DNA from: Gonium pectorale
Taxonomy: Eukaryota; Chlorophyta; Chlorophyceae; Chlamydomonadales; Volvocaceae
Length of the DNA stretch: 64,000 nucleotides
Reading direction: 5' to 3'
Assembly: GCA_001584585.1 (NCBI GenBank)
Contig: LSYV01000098.1
Location: 41,941-105,940, forward strand
This document shows positions 10,601-23,133 of this stretch, piece by piece (within the stretch, counting starts at the first letter, position 1; every line of letters starts with the position of its first letter). The translations under genes were made by a program, and so were the position numbers. The notes below the pieces were generated by a model. That model was not told where the DNA came from, ran no database searches, and worked only from the letters and a program-made list of their open reading frames with translations.

Positions 10601-12705
10601 CACCGCCAGCCGGCAGTGGTGGGGGTCGGACCGCCGCCACTTTACGTGGACCGCCTGTCTGTGCAGCGCCAGGCGACCCCTCCGTCCTTTGCACGCCGTC
10701 CACAGCCGCCGGTGACCCGTCTGCCCGCGGACGTTTCCGCCGCGGCTGCTCCTCCGGCGCTTGCTGCAGCATTTGTCCCGGCGCTGCGGGCTGCTGCTGC
10801 TGCCGCTGCACTCCCCTGTGGCCCATCTCAAGCAGTGTCTCCGCTACGTCAGCGACGTTTACTTGGGAGTCAGATAGAGAGGACACGGGTCCGGTATCCG
10901 GCCCAGCCGGGGCGGCCTCCTGCCCTGAAGCGGCCTGGGCCACTCCTTCCCTGGTGAAAGCGGTACCCGCGGCCGATGCCCCCGCCATGGCACCACTTCC
11001 ACCAGACGGCCGCCTTCGCCCAGGCCTGCCGTTGGCTCGACTCCCATCTACTGCTTCTGGCCCAGGCACAGCCGAAGCGGCTATCCGTCCACGCGCGCTA
11101 CGGCCTGATGCATCTTCACCAGCCACAGGCCGCTCGGACGGCCGCACCGCTGTAGACCCTGACCTAGGGCCAGGCCCGGCCCCACGCTTGGTGCGGTGTG
11201 GGTCAGGTACGTTCCCGTCCCCGTCAGCCGTCTCCTCCTGTTCTCTCCCGGCCGCGCCATCCTCGCCCCGAAGTCCAGGCACGGGAATACCACCCTCGCT
11301 GCCGCTCCCGCCACGTGAGGCGGACCCACCGCTGCCGCCGGCAGCTGTAGCGCCATTGCCGGCAGCATCGCCGCCTTGCCTCGCCATGGGCACCAACCGC
11401 TGTGTCAGAGCCGCTTGCTGTTGCAACAGGGAGGCCGGGGCTAAGGCTGTGGGGGGGCCGGGCGCCGAGCTCTCATTGGCCTGTGGCAGGTCCGCCTGGT
11501 TGAGGACGCCTGTGGCCAGTTGCCCGTTTCCGGCAGTCCGCTGCCTCTTAGCTTGCCGTTCGGACCCAGCCGCTGAGCGATTGGCCTGGCCACGGCCTCC
11601 GGTCAACAGCGGCTGCTTTCCTGCTGCAGCGGCCTCGCTGCCACCTTTACCTCCCTTGCCTGGCCGTGGCTCGCAGCGGAAGCATATAAACGGCTCGTTG
11701 GGCCGCAGCTTCCGAAGCGGCAGCCCCGCGCACTTGTTGTGCATGCTGGCGTTGCAAACGTCGCAACAGGTCGAGATGCCGTTGGCTGCGTGAGGAGGCC
11801 ACCAACATTCCGGGACAGTTTACTGTGTATCGCTTTCTCACGTATGTGTAATGATGGCGGTGAATGAGTACATGCAATAAAGGGGCCCAGAGCACCCCGA
11901 AAACCGAACATGGCCTCCAGCGGAAGGAAAGCCCGCTTGGGGTTCGGAGGAAGCTCGCATAGCTCGACCCAGAGTACCAACACAGATCACAGACACCCCG
12001 CATGCGGGACGCGACAAGTCTCACGCCAGAAGGCGTTTCCCCTCCGGGGACGACCTGGTCAAGAATGGAAGCATCACGGAGACGCACACGTACCCGGGTC
12101 CCCCGTCTCAAGTTTGCACTTTTGGCATTTCTCCTTCTCCACCTGAAGCTCGAAGTAATCTTTCTTATCTGTCGTCCATAGGGAGACCGTGTCGTTGTCC
12201 AGAATTTCAAGCGTGTACTTGGCGGTGCCGACGATGAACTCCCGCACAGTTGTAAGGTCGAAGCACCCCAGCACGCCACCAGCGCCATGCTCGCTCAAGC
12301 ACGAGTACGCCGCGGTGATGGGCTTGGTTTCGATACCAGCAACCTCCTGAAGATGAACCGTATACAGCAGTCAAGTCGTTACAGCGCATGCATCGCATCA
12401 TTCGTGCCCACCTTGCCGGGAATATGTACATAGACCTTGACACTGCTGCCACCTGGCTTTGGCTCCTGCGAGAGATGGGCCCGCACGAGGCTGTGCGGGA
12501 CCTGGAACCGCTCTTTCTCGCTCTTCTTCTTATCATACCAGGGCACGCGAACGACCTGCACAACAATCATATGCCGAATGAGCCAGAGCCCATATTGCCC
12601 ACGAAGACGGCCTGACTACGTGCGAAATGGCGCCTGCCTTACCTCCGTATGCAGCTGTTTAATTTTATCGGATTTCCCCGGTTTGCTTTGGGGCCTCCCC
12701 GACAT
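7660..12705 (-). CDS. PHD-finger and coiled-coil protein, 1,115 residues
   Basis: Nine exons join in phase: 12705-12643, 12555-12412, 12346-12094, 11785-10271, 10088-9660, 9357-9195, 8946-8477, 8145-8018 and 7842-7660. The N terminus is basic (MSGRPQSKPGKSDKIK). Residues 22-140 form a globular-looking segment (VVRVPWYDKKK to YFELQVEKE) I cannot assign. Residues 143-191 fit a C4HC3 PHD finger: C143-C146, C161-C164, H169-C172, C188-C191, split across two exons. Then come about 500 disordered Ala/Gly/Pro/Ser-rich residues, a moderately ordered stretch around 720-800, and a long Ala/Glu/Arg-rich coiled coil (about 830-1050) including RNEVQQLIREKAEARKQ. PHD fingers usually read histone tails, so a nuclear chromatin role is inferred, not shown. 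The exon 6 acceptor was chosen because it alone keeps the coiled-coil frame open. The overall architecture matches no family I know. Confidence 0.75.
8961..9060 (+). rRNA. Fragment of nuclear large-subunit (28S) rRNA inside an intron
   Basis: Positions 8961-9041 carry the conserved eukaryotic LSU block beginning CGAACAAGTACCGTGAGGG, followed by the AAGATGAAAAGAACTTTG and GAGGGAAGCG motifs, from the 5' region of 28S rRNA before the D2 expansion. It sits in the 248-base intron between exons 6 and 7 of the PHD gene, antisense to that gene, starting 14 bases from the acceptor. Similarity beyond about 9041 is uncertain. It is an isolated fragment, not an rDNA unit. The minus-strand open frame read through it is spurious. 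Confidence 0.9.
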
Positions 12706-15482
12706 CCTCTCACAGCGTAGCAGATGGGCGCCAGCCTCCACTAGCGTGTAGGGGACAGCTCAAAGGAATGCAAGCATTGAAAATGTTATGGCAATAGTGA
12801 TCAGGAACCATACGCACAGCGGCCTTGCCGTACATGTGCACAAAGAGAGAAACCTGCACAGAAAGAAGGAGCCCGCCTCTACGGCCATACACGCCCGAAG
12901 GCGCGACGTTTCCAATAGGGCAGGTGGGTACAGAGCAAGACATGTGACGTTCGGTGATGTAGGACGTACATGGACGTACAAACCCACGACCCTGTGCTGC
13001 AGTGGCGTGCGAAACGCCCGTGCGCAAGCATTTAGTGACCACCGCGAGCCTGCCCGACCTGCCGGACTGCAAAACCTGCGAGCATGTACACTACAAAGAC
13101 CAAACTATGTGTTCCCGCTGCGTTCCCAAAAGCGTACCAAAGATCTATCATTCCGGGAGTGCTCGTCGGCTCGTTTCCCTCCGTCTCCCTCGCCCTCCAT
13201 GCCCTGTACTCGGCGCCCTGCTGGAAACATGGCATCCCCTGGTGTTAAAAAGGAAAACGCACCCCCTGGTGTGTATGGCCGTAGAGGTTGCCTTCCATGT
13301 TTCTGTTTCCTTTTTTCGCTACCATGTATCGTCCTAAAGTCAGCATTCTTTCAGCGCAGCGGAAGCCCAGGTAAGGATCAGGCAAGGTAGGGCTGGTTAA
13401 CATGACAACATGCCCAGCATGCCCCTGTGTGGGTGCAGCCTGTTATGACTTATGATTCCTCAGGACATTATGCTGCCGAGGTTGCGGGGCCGACATAATG
13501 TTCGCTGCTCTTGCCCCAAATTGTTGCAGACTCCCCCCCCGCACCAAATCCGAGGCGATGTTGCTATCCCTGAAGTCGTGCCAGGCAGAATTCAGGCAGC
13601 GAGGGGCCTGCAGGGGCACTCATCACAGTGCACCGACCCACATGGCCCGACCAGCGTACCCAGCCCAGCCCCGCACTCCCAGCGTGAAATTTTAAGGGGT
13701 TTATTTGCTTGGTCGGGCGTTGGGTCCATGGGATGCCGTCTAGGATCATTCTACTCGCTTGCCTGCTAGTCTATATGTCTTCAGCACGCTGATCATGCAT
13801 AAAGAGACCATAGTCGTCACAGTGCACCGAGAAATCTGATGAGTCCGTATTCGTCCTTTCTCATACGGCCGGGTGGGCAGGCTGCACGCGCGGCCGGTCT
13901 GGTAACCGCTCAGCGCCGTCGGACCGGTGGCCATGACGACAACACTGCCGAGCAACCCTGGCAACTAGCAGTCCAACATGTGTAGCCCGACAGACTGGGT
14001 AAGCTGGTACGCCGTTCGTTTGGGTGGAGGGTGGGAGGAATATCACCTGCCTTGCTTTGTACCCGCCCGCCCTACTGGAAACGTCGCGCCTTCGGGTGTG
14101 TTACGTATGCGTTACGGTCTGCTCAAAACAAAACGCGCCTTCGGGTGTCTTACGTCATGCGAATGTGCGTGCTTGTGGATAGGCTGCAAACAGACTAGGC
14201 GAGGTAGGTGAGCGAGGCGAGGTAAAACAGTCGAGCAGTCGAGCAGTCGGGCATTCTAGCCGGCAGCCCAACACATAGTACCCGCTACACGACCCCGCTA
14301 CGTGGCGCCCGCTGCCCTGGGGGACCCGACACTGCGATGGCGGCTGTGCTGGCTGAGCTGGGCTGGGCTGGGCTGGGCTGCTCTCCAGACGGCAGAACCG
14401 GTATGTCCGGGTGTGTATGTCCGGAGAGACGGGCTCCCTCTTTCTTCGTATATTTATTTTTCGGGTATTCGTGGCCGCAGTGCGCGCCCACACGTATGCG
14501 TACGACGTGGCCCTCAGCTTGAATTGTTGCTAGGAAATGAGACACCATTGAGAGCCTCAAACAAACCCTAACAAATGGAACACGAAACCCACATGAATGG
14601 TGCCTTTCACTCCGTCGGGCAGCGAGGAGGCAGCTGCACTGCTGATTTGCAAGTATATCTTCCCACGCTCGTCCGCCCAGTATGTCCACCCGCACCGCCC
14701 GTACCTTGCTATTTGGGTATGGTGGTTTGCCAGGTAATACACCTGGCACTGGGCCCGGCAATTGTGGGAGCCAGCTTCAACTAATTCCCTGGCGCAAACC
14801 GCAGGCGCAGGGGGGCCTATCTGCACCTTCCTCTACCCGCATTACAGGGAAAATTACCGCGCTGTACGCCGTGGAATGCAGCGCGGGCTAGGGTGGATGC
14901 TGACGCGCGAACGCGAGGAGTCACAAGGGCTCTGCGTGTCCAGAGATGCTGCAGCCGGCACACCAGCTGGCAATCCACGCCCCGATGAAAGAGGAAGCCA
15001 TAAAGCAGAGACATGTTTGAGCCAGCGACACGCAAGGCTACAGCATGCGCATCCAGTTACAGACAGGTGCCTTGGGCCCCATGCCTGGTACGTGTACGGC
15101 AATTGCCGCACACGTTTCCCTGCCTTCCTGCACCATCCTGAATTCTTATCAACGAGAACTTGAAGATGCACTATTGGTCTGGTACACCACCCAATTCAGC
15201 AATCCACCATCTGCGCTCCCGGACTGCTGGACCCTTGGACAGCCCCTATTCATAGATGGACTTATGATAATAAACCATCACCACAATGCGCATAATTCAA
15301 GTTATCGACTCCAGCGAGCTATCAACTTCCGGCCATGCCGCTTACAACTTAGCCTTCAACCAGCCACATGTCCAGGACACCAGCGGAGTACTCTAGCTGG
15401 TGCCTGTGCCGGGGCTGGCTGCTGGAGCTCTTCACAAAGACCGCACGGGCTGCATTCGCTGTTAGCTGATTGGCCGAGAATC
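12706..15482. other. Intergenic spacer between divergent genes
   Basis: Separates the minus-strand PHD gene from the plus-strand phosphodiesterase gene and so should hold both promoters. It contains dispersed repeat copies (12835-14470), a GGCTG/GGGCT pentamer run near 14350-14378, and GAGCAGTC repeats near 14230-14250. An open frame from 15045 is in phase with the phosphodiesterase start, but its translation looks non-coding. I see no other gene. Confidence 0.5.
12835..14470. repeat. Dispersed short repeat family, both orientations
   Basis: Related segments lie near 12838-12945 (minus), 13200-13325 (plus), 14053-14100 (plus) and 14396-14455 (plus). Shared blocks are TGGAAACGTCGCGCCTTCGG (or TGGAAACATGGCATCCC), GTGTGTATGGCCGTAGAGG and CGGGCTCC followed by TTTCTTT-rich sequence. 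A weaker relative with TTTCTTTGCAGGTTTCTCC appears near 25000. No open frame is shared between copies, so a non-autonomous mobile element remnant is possible but not shown. Confidence 0.6.
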
Positions 15483-18400
15483 ATGGAGGAAAGCGTCAAC
15501 GCGAAGCTCGCCCAGCTGCAGGCAGAGCTGGACAGCCTTCATAAGGTCCGGGCTGACCAGCAGCGCATGGGCAAGCTCAGTTTCGTCCTCATAATGGGTT
15601 ACAAAGCTATTGAAATATTGCAGGCCATTACGGTGCTAAACCAGCTAGCGGCGGAGCTGGACATTCACACGGCCATGCAGAATGTTCGCCAGGTGGCGCT
15701 GGAGTTGCTGGACTGTGAGCGCGTGACCTTGTTCTTGATATTTGACCGCCGTGGCGAGCTTAGGTAAGTGCTGGCTGCTAGTGCTACGCCGCACTTCCCG
15801 CTTCGAGCAACTTGGGTTTGCGTGCAGGGCCATGATTGACCAGAGCGAGATTCTCCGGATTCAGTTCGGGGAGGGCATTGCAGGCCTGGTGGCACAAACA
15901 GGTGAGCTTCCTCGCGGATGCCTAGGCTGTTGTGGGCAAGGACCTACCTTGGGGGTTTGCGGGAGCCGTACGGTCACAAGCTCGACAGCTGGGCGTCAAT
16001 AGCTGTCTCGTGCAAGCGGGCATGCAAAACTCACTCCAGTATCATATGCAGCGCGTGCGGCGCGGTTGGCTGCTTGCCTGCCGCGCTCCGCAGCTGGATG
16101 CCGCTGTTGATGCAGGCCTGAGGCGTGCCCATGAAGCGGCGATACTGCATGTTGGGGCCATGCGGAGCCTGCTGAGAGCTCCCTACTACAGCACCAAGAA
16201 GGCAGGGCCGCTGCCTGATAGTGACCACTGTGCGGTTCTTGTCCAGGGCTGTTCGCTTGCTGCTGATCCCGTGTGTGTTCTGAGAATGCGTATCGGGCGA
16301 TTGCCGACCCTGACAGGTGGCAGCATGAACCTGCCGGACGTGTACGAGCACCCCATGTTCAACAAGGAGGTGGACCGTCTGACGGGCTTTCGCACGCGCA
16401 GCATGCTGTGCATGGCCATCTCGGACATGACGGGAAAGAACGTCGCGGTACTGCAGGTGGGCGCAGCCAGTCTGCTGCAGGCTGGAATGGGGCAAAAGAG
16501 CTTGCCGAGAGCTTTCACTGGTAGGGCATCACTGCGACTGCCAAAGTGCGCCGACGCTGTTGCAGCCCCGTGGCTTAAGCGGCCATGGAAATAGGGGGGA
16601 CTCCGACAGCTTGAAGACCTGTGCTACCGGATAGTTGCCGCCTGCCTTCAGCATAGGGTGCTGCATGGGTGACGCACTAAGACTCATTTGATGAACTCTA
16701 CGTGCTTGTGGTTATGGGTGACACAAAAAGGCTCGTGTCCATAAACTTTGTCGCTCATGTGACGGATGGATCCCTACATGACATCCGCACAGGCTCTCAA
16801 CAAAAATTCTGAGCAGCCGTTCACGCCCGCCGACGAACGCAATCTCAAGCTGTTCGGAACCCACCTCGGGAACACGCTTGTGAAGGCGAAGCTGCACGAG
16901 ACGGCCAAGTAAGGGAGCGGTCACCACAGCCTGTCAGGTTCAGCTTATCGTGAAGGGGCGAGGGCCTAGCAGTCGGATCGGAACGGAAAGGGGACCCATC
17001 ATGCTTCATGCACGCTGCGAGAGCCTGTCCGCGGGCTCAGGCTAACAAGAACGTGGCCCTGCAAGCAAAGCTCCATGGTTCCAGGCAGCCTTACAAGGCG
17101 GCCATGAGGAAGGCAGTGCACGCCGGCCTGCAGCGCTTCCCCTGTGTTTACCTTTTCCCCGCACAGCTACACAGACAGCCGGATTTTGTGCAGCGTGTCC
17201 CTCTCGTTATCACCTGCGTTACAGGTCTTGAATGGTCCCTGTAACTGCTTGCAGGCGCGAGAAGGAGCGGCTGCAGGCAATTTACACGTGCTTCAAGTCG
17301 CTGAGCACGGCGGTACGTATCGTAGCGTTGCCACCGAGCGCAGCCGACGCGGAGCCGGGCGGGGCGGAGCCGAGCAAATGCGCGAACTTTGTATAGCGTC
17401 CACACCGCTGATATTCCAATACTGACACAGTAACCCCCATATGATGCGATACCCCACGGTTTCCGCACACATAGCACTGACCCAGCAGCCGCCTTCCCAG
17501 CGCAATTTATGGGAAAGTTGGATGTAAGAGGCCCGCGTGTTTCAGTTTGCGGACCTCATGCCACCGGACCTGACTGCACAGGAGGAGGTGGGCCAGATGG
17601 TGGTCTGCGCGACGGCCGCCCTGGAGCGGCACATTATCCACGCCGACCGCGTTTTCTTCTTCCTGGTGGACGCGCCGCGCGGCGAGCTGTGGCTGCACAC
17701 GCACCAGGCGGAGCCCGTGCGGCTGCGCGTGGGCGACAACGGGGGCGTCGTGGGGCGGTGCGCGGAGAGCAAGAAGCCACAGAGCTGGGCGGTGAGGCGG
17801 GTTCGCGGCGCGGGTCGGCCGCTGCATTGCGAGAGATGGCTGGAACAGTAGCATGTGCCACGTTGCATTGCAAGCCGTCCAAGAGGAGCATGTAGTCATA
17901 GATCCATACAGCCAAGCTGCTGATGCGCGGTATAGGGTCGCACATCACTTGACGCGGAGCCCGCAATCCGGCCCGGCAGGACTTCGGTGAAGCGGGCCAG
18001 GACCCGGCGCTCTCCCGGCTGGCGCCCGTGCTGGCGCCCGCGCGTATCAAGAGCGTGCTAGTGCAGCCCATCCACGGCACCAACAACGACCGTGTGCTGG
18101 CGGTGGTGCTCGCCATAAACAAGCGCGAGGCCGAGGGCACCAACGACATCTTCTTCGAGCCCTTCTTCACGGATGCCGACTGGTACGTACCCCCGCTCGG
18201 TGGCATGTAAGGTCATCGCCTAAGCGCTTCTAACGTGTCCATGCGTACATCCGTGGCCCTGGGTGGTCCCATCACGTACCGCCGCCCGCTGCCGACCCGA
18301 TCCTGCAGCGACGCCATGGCGCTCTTCGCCTACGAGGTCGGCGACCTGCTCAGCGAGCGGTCCCTGGAGCTGTCGCTGCTGTCGGCCCTCTCGGTGGTGG

Positions 18401-21400
18401 GCCACAACGGCGCGCACCCCAACGCGGCCGTGCAGGCGGGCCATGAGGGCGATGCCGCTGCGTCGGAGGGCGGCGCGGGCCCCAGCGGCAGCCTGCCGGC
18501 GCCTGGGTCGCTGCCTGGCAGCGAGGACCTCATCCGGTCTCAGCTCATCCAGATGTACCTACCCGAATTCAAGAAGTGAGTTGTTGGGTACGCGGCAGCC
18601 GTGCGGATCACATTTGATCACCACGCACTGGGGCTTGCTGGGTCGGCATGGGGCATGGCGCATGCACATCGTTAGGGGTCCCAATCGCGGCGGCCCACAA
18701 GGCGCACTGCTCCGCATGAGCTCCGATGACAAACATAGTTGCAACCGTGCAAATCCTGTGGCCGCAGGGAGGGGGCCCATGCTCACAGCGTCTTTAACCG
18801 GACCTCCTTCTCAGTCGCCGCAAACGCAACCGCCAACCAGATGCGTGCCTCCTTTGAGCGGAAACGCAGTGCGCACTTCACTGAAGGGTCGGCCAAGCGG
18901 GGCTCGCCGCGGCGCCGTGACGTGGTGTCCGCTACAGGGCGCCTCGGCCTCTCCCTCGCGGCGGCTGCCGCCCGCAGCTCGGTCTGGGCCAGCAATCGAG
19001 TGCAGGTGCGTGCGGGTATCGGGCGGACTGATGGGTAAATGACTTTCTACTGGCGTTCGGAGAATTGCCACTTAAGGCCACTTAAGGTAGCTTCTACGAG
19101 GGCTGAGCAGGAGCTGAGTGCCTCCCGTGGCGTCGATGACCCCATGCCAACTTGCACTGACACCCGTCACGTCTGCCGCACCCCCAGGCTTCGCGGGCCG
19201 ATGATGCGCCAGCTGCGGCTGCCCCGGTCGCTGAGGGCGGGGAGGCCGCTGGCTCGCCTTTCATGAAGCGCGAGTCTAGCACAGCTGCGGGCGATTTTCC
19301 ATTACCGGAGCTGGGCTCGCTCCGCTGCGCCAGCAGCAGCCTTGCCGAGCACCCCGTGATGATTTGCTCGGATGGCTCGCCGATGGCCGACGGCCTGCCG
19401 TGCGGCCGGTCGGGCCGGTCCCTCACAGCGGCATCGGCGCCCGCGACCGGCAGCGCGCAGACGCTACGGCCCGTGCGCACGTCGGGTGCCTGGCCCGGCG
19501 CCCGGCCGCGCGACGCCTCGCCCCCGTCGCCGCTGCCGCAGCAGCACTCGCCGGCGCGCCGGCCGCAGTCGCTACAGCTGGACGGTCACCAGCACGTCAG
19601 TCCCTGGCAGCAGCAGGACAGTCAACGCGACGGGGACGCCCACGCCTTCGACGAGCGGGAACAGGGGCCCGGAGGCGGCACCATGCAGCGCCACATGGCG
19701 CCTTGTCGGCACCCCTTGCCGGCCATGCCGGCAAAGGGAGACGACGGAGCGTGTGCAGGGGTGCGGCCCATCTCTAAGACTGCCAGCCTTAGTGGTGGCA
19801 ACAGCGAAGGCGAGGGCGACGGCGGCGAGGGGCGGCGGTTAGACATTGAGGACGAGGGCAGCGACGCGGAGCTGGCTGACGAGGCGGCCGGGCAGCAGCC
19901 CAACGGCGATGGCGGCGGCGAGGGGAAAGGAGACGGGGACGGCGGCGAGCGGACCAGCCCATCGCGCAGGCATGCGCGCGGCCGGCACCGGATGCCGACC
20001 CTTACGGAGCGCCTGAGCACCTGCGATGATGTGGAGGCTGAGCTGCTCGCGGCCGCTGAGGCTACCCTACACGCTGGCGTAGCGGACCCGCAGGTACCGT
20101 TACCCGTTTATTGTACGAGATGGCGGTGCGAGTCCTTGTGCCCTGAGGGCCTTGGTGTGCAGCTGACGGCCGACGTGGCTAGCGCGCCCCGGTGCCTGGC
20201 CGGGCCCGCCAGGCTTGCGTCGCGACAAGGCACATATTTTGGTGCGCCTCGCCCTCACCCCGCCCCTTGCCCCTCCAGGCGCTTCGCACGCACTTAAGCT
20301 GCTCCAACCTGACCCAGTCGGGCAGCCCGCGCTCGCCTTGCTTCTACACGCGCGAGCAGCTGTACAGCTGGGACTGGGATTTTATCGAGTTCAACGTGGA
20401 AGCGCTCATCAAGCTGGCGTACGACATCTTTATCTTGTCCGGGGCGATGGAGGAGTTTGAGCTCAAGCCCAAGGTGAGGGCCGTGAAGGGTTTGCCAGAC
20501 CCTCTGTGGTCATACACTCTGTGGGTGCTATTGCGCTTCGCCTCACTACGCTTTGATGGTATGGCCTGGACGAAAGCACAGCACAGCATGCTCTCCAGTC
20601 ACCTTCACAGTCACCAATGTAAGGGGCACGAAGGAGCATGGGCAGAGGAAGTCCCCGCATGCTTTGCGACCTGGCGTCACCCCCATTCCTGCCGACACGC
20701 TGCCTGCTTCCTGAAATGGTCCACCAGGTCCTGCGCAACTTTCTGACGGCTGTCGCCAGCCACTACCACGCCATTCCCTACCACAACTTCAACCACGTGT
20801 GCCACGTGCTGCACGCCACCTTCTTGGTGAGCGAGGCTCTGTGTGTGGCTCGGTGCGGGCTTTGCCCATGAGCCTTGGTGCGAAACCAAAATAAAGGCTC
20901 ATTCAAGCAGAAGCAATCGGGATGACGTGTCCATAGTGTTCAGTCTATGGGACGAGCCCAAATGTTCGCCGCTGGCACCTGCGGCACATCTGCCGTTGAA
21001 GGCGTTGAGGGAGTCTTTCAAGTCGTACCGGCTGCGTGGCATCCTTGCCGTTGCGAGCCACCTGACTTAGCGACAGCAGGGGTGGGGAAGTGCCTGGGCG
21101 GTGCAGAGAACGCAACCTGTCCGCCTTCCCATGTGGCGCAGATCTCCTGTACAACGCGGGTGCGTGACGTGCTCAAGCCCGTCGAGCGGCTGGCGCTTTT
21201 GCTGGCCGCACTGTGCCACGACCTCGACCACGACGGCCACTCCAACCAATTTCACATCAACAGTCAGAGCGAGTAAGTGCTGCTCCTCGCTTCTTGTTGG
21301 CCTGCGACTGCACAAGCTTCGCGGTGCATAACTGCCAGCAAGCCCTCGCCCCGCAAATATGGAGCAATTCCGACCCGAGCGCGTAGCCGTTTTTTGCTGG

Positions 21401-23133
21401 TCCGGGATTTGACCGCTGTTGCTGTACCACACCGCTGCGCAGGCTAGCCCGCATCTACAACGACCAGTCGGTAATGGAGAACCACCATTGCGCCATGGCC
21501 TTCGCCATCCTGTCGCGCACCGACTGCAATGTGCTGGCGACGCTGCCGGCCGACGAGCAGCGCGCGATCCGCAAGGCGGTAATCAGTTCCATTCTCTGTA
21601 CCGACATGGCCAACCATTTCACGCTGACCCAGGAGTTCCAGAAGCACAACGTCGTGTACGATCCGGAAAACGAGTCGGATCGCGTGCTCCTCAGCAAGGT
21701 GGGTGAGCCTGTTTGGCTCCTGTGCGTAACGACAGAGGGCATCTGCGTAAGGGAACCGATGATGAGTTCCCGAGGCATCGCGCTGCAGAGGTGGCGCCCC
21801 TCCGACTAAAATCTGGAAGCGCCATGGTGTCTATGTAGTATCGTCATTGGCTGTATAGTCAATTGTGTTTGTCGAGCTCGATTGGCTCCCCGGACAGCAT
21901 GAGCGAGCCTTACCGACCCACGGGTCGCTCCCCGCCGTGCTCCAGGTGGTCCTCCACGCAGCGGACATCGGCAACGCGGTGCGGCCCTTCCACGTCAACC
22001 ACGCCATGAGCCGTCGCGTGCACCGCGAGTTCGAGTCCCAGGCGGACGAGGAGGTGCGGCTGGGGCTGCCCGTCACCTTCCCTGTCAACACCGCCGACCA
22101 CGTCATGTGCGCGCGGGTGGAGCTGAACTTCCTGGTAAGGGATTGGGAAATGTGGAAATGACTTGTGTGACCGGGCCTCTTCGCAGGTTGAGCCCGGCTT
22201 GCACAGCTCGTATGCCAGAGTCGCATGACCGGTGATCTGGTCATGAAGCACGCGGCGCGCTGGTTGCTTCGTGGGGCGGATGTCGCTGCGTTGAGCTTGT
22301 GTGTATATATATGTGTGTCTTTTAAATATGCTGTTTTGAGCTGTATGTGTGGATCCCATCGCCCGTCGCCTTCGTAGGACTACGTGGTGACGACGCTGTG
22401 GGAGCGGCTGGTGGACGTGCTGCCGGAGCTGGAGCCGCAGATGCACCAGCTGCGGGTCAACCGGGCGCGCTACCGCATCATTGCGGACACGGGCAAGACG
22501 GCGGACCAAGTGGTGAGCTCACGCACACCGTCGACCATATGCATGCGTTTGCTGGGTCCAGGAAGTGCCACTGCTTTGTTGGTCCAATTGCGGTAGCTGA
22601 TACCGAATGGCATGCGTACACTGGAGGTCTGTTGCCCATGTCGCCTCCTGTGGCCTTGCCCTTTTCGCAGCTTGCGGAGGAGCAGCACCCCGAGCAGGCC
22701 CTGGCTTCGGACACAGCTGCACAGCTCGAGCAGCAGCCGGTGCAGGCGGCAGCCGCTGGCGCTGACGGAGCGCCTTCCGGCGTGGCGCACCTCCCGGACG
22801 CATCCAGCACGGCGGTGTCCAAAGCTGCCGAAGTGGCGTCTGCACCGGCTTGCGCCGTGGGTGCCGACGACCCGATGCTGATCTCCCCACGCTGCACAGT
22901 CACCCATGTTCCCAATGAGTTGTTGGTAAGTGCAGGTCGTCGCCTAGGTGAGAATGTTCATGCCACGATGCTCGGCGCCCCGCCATGAACGGGAGCGGTG
23001 GGCTCTAAGGCCGTTTTGCACTGCTGGGTATGGACCATTGAACCTGCTTCCGCTCTTGCCATACGCTCTACAAATGCAGGAGACGTCCAACCCGGTGGAC
23101 CGCATGACTGACGGGCCGCCGTCCGCTGTATGA
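15483..23133 (+). CDS. Class I cyclic-nucleotide phosphodiesterase with tandem GAF domains, 1,280 residues
   Basis: It hydrolyses cAMP and/or cGMP. Eighteen exons join in phase: 15483-15763, 15828-15901, 16317-16456, 16793-16908, 17255-17312, 17546-17791, 17980-18182, 18309-18575, 18768-19005, 19188-20093, 20279-20473, 20728-20826, 21142-21272, 21443-21698, 21946-22134, 22378-22512, 22671-22925 and 23080-23133. GAF-A (about 47-215) keeps a full NKFDE-type motif (NK then FTPADE), as in cyclic-nucleotide-binding GAFs. GAF-B (about 225-400) has NK and FTDADC, so the final Glu is lost. A disordered 302-residue exon (542-843) links to the catalytic domain. That domain has HNFNH (927-931), HDLDHDGHSNQF (from 967) and HAADIGN (from 1074), the metal-binding signature. 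The nucleotide-selecting Gln position appears to be Glu1129 (VELNFLDYVV). The first ATG is a choice, as the frame is open upstream. No membrane segment is seen. Confidence 0.93.

Noticed and set aside
10378..11793. Plus-strand open frame of 471 codons
   Set aside because: Shadow of the long disordered exon 4 of the PHD gene on the opposite strand, which is in phase with flanking exons.
15045..15482. In-frame upstream extension of the phosphodiesterase
   Set aside because: The frame is open, but the translation is His/Cys/Ser/Pro-rich and unlike the coiled start MEESVNAKLAQLQAEL; ATG at 15483 was kept as start.
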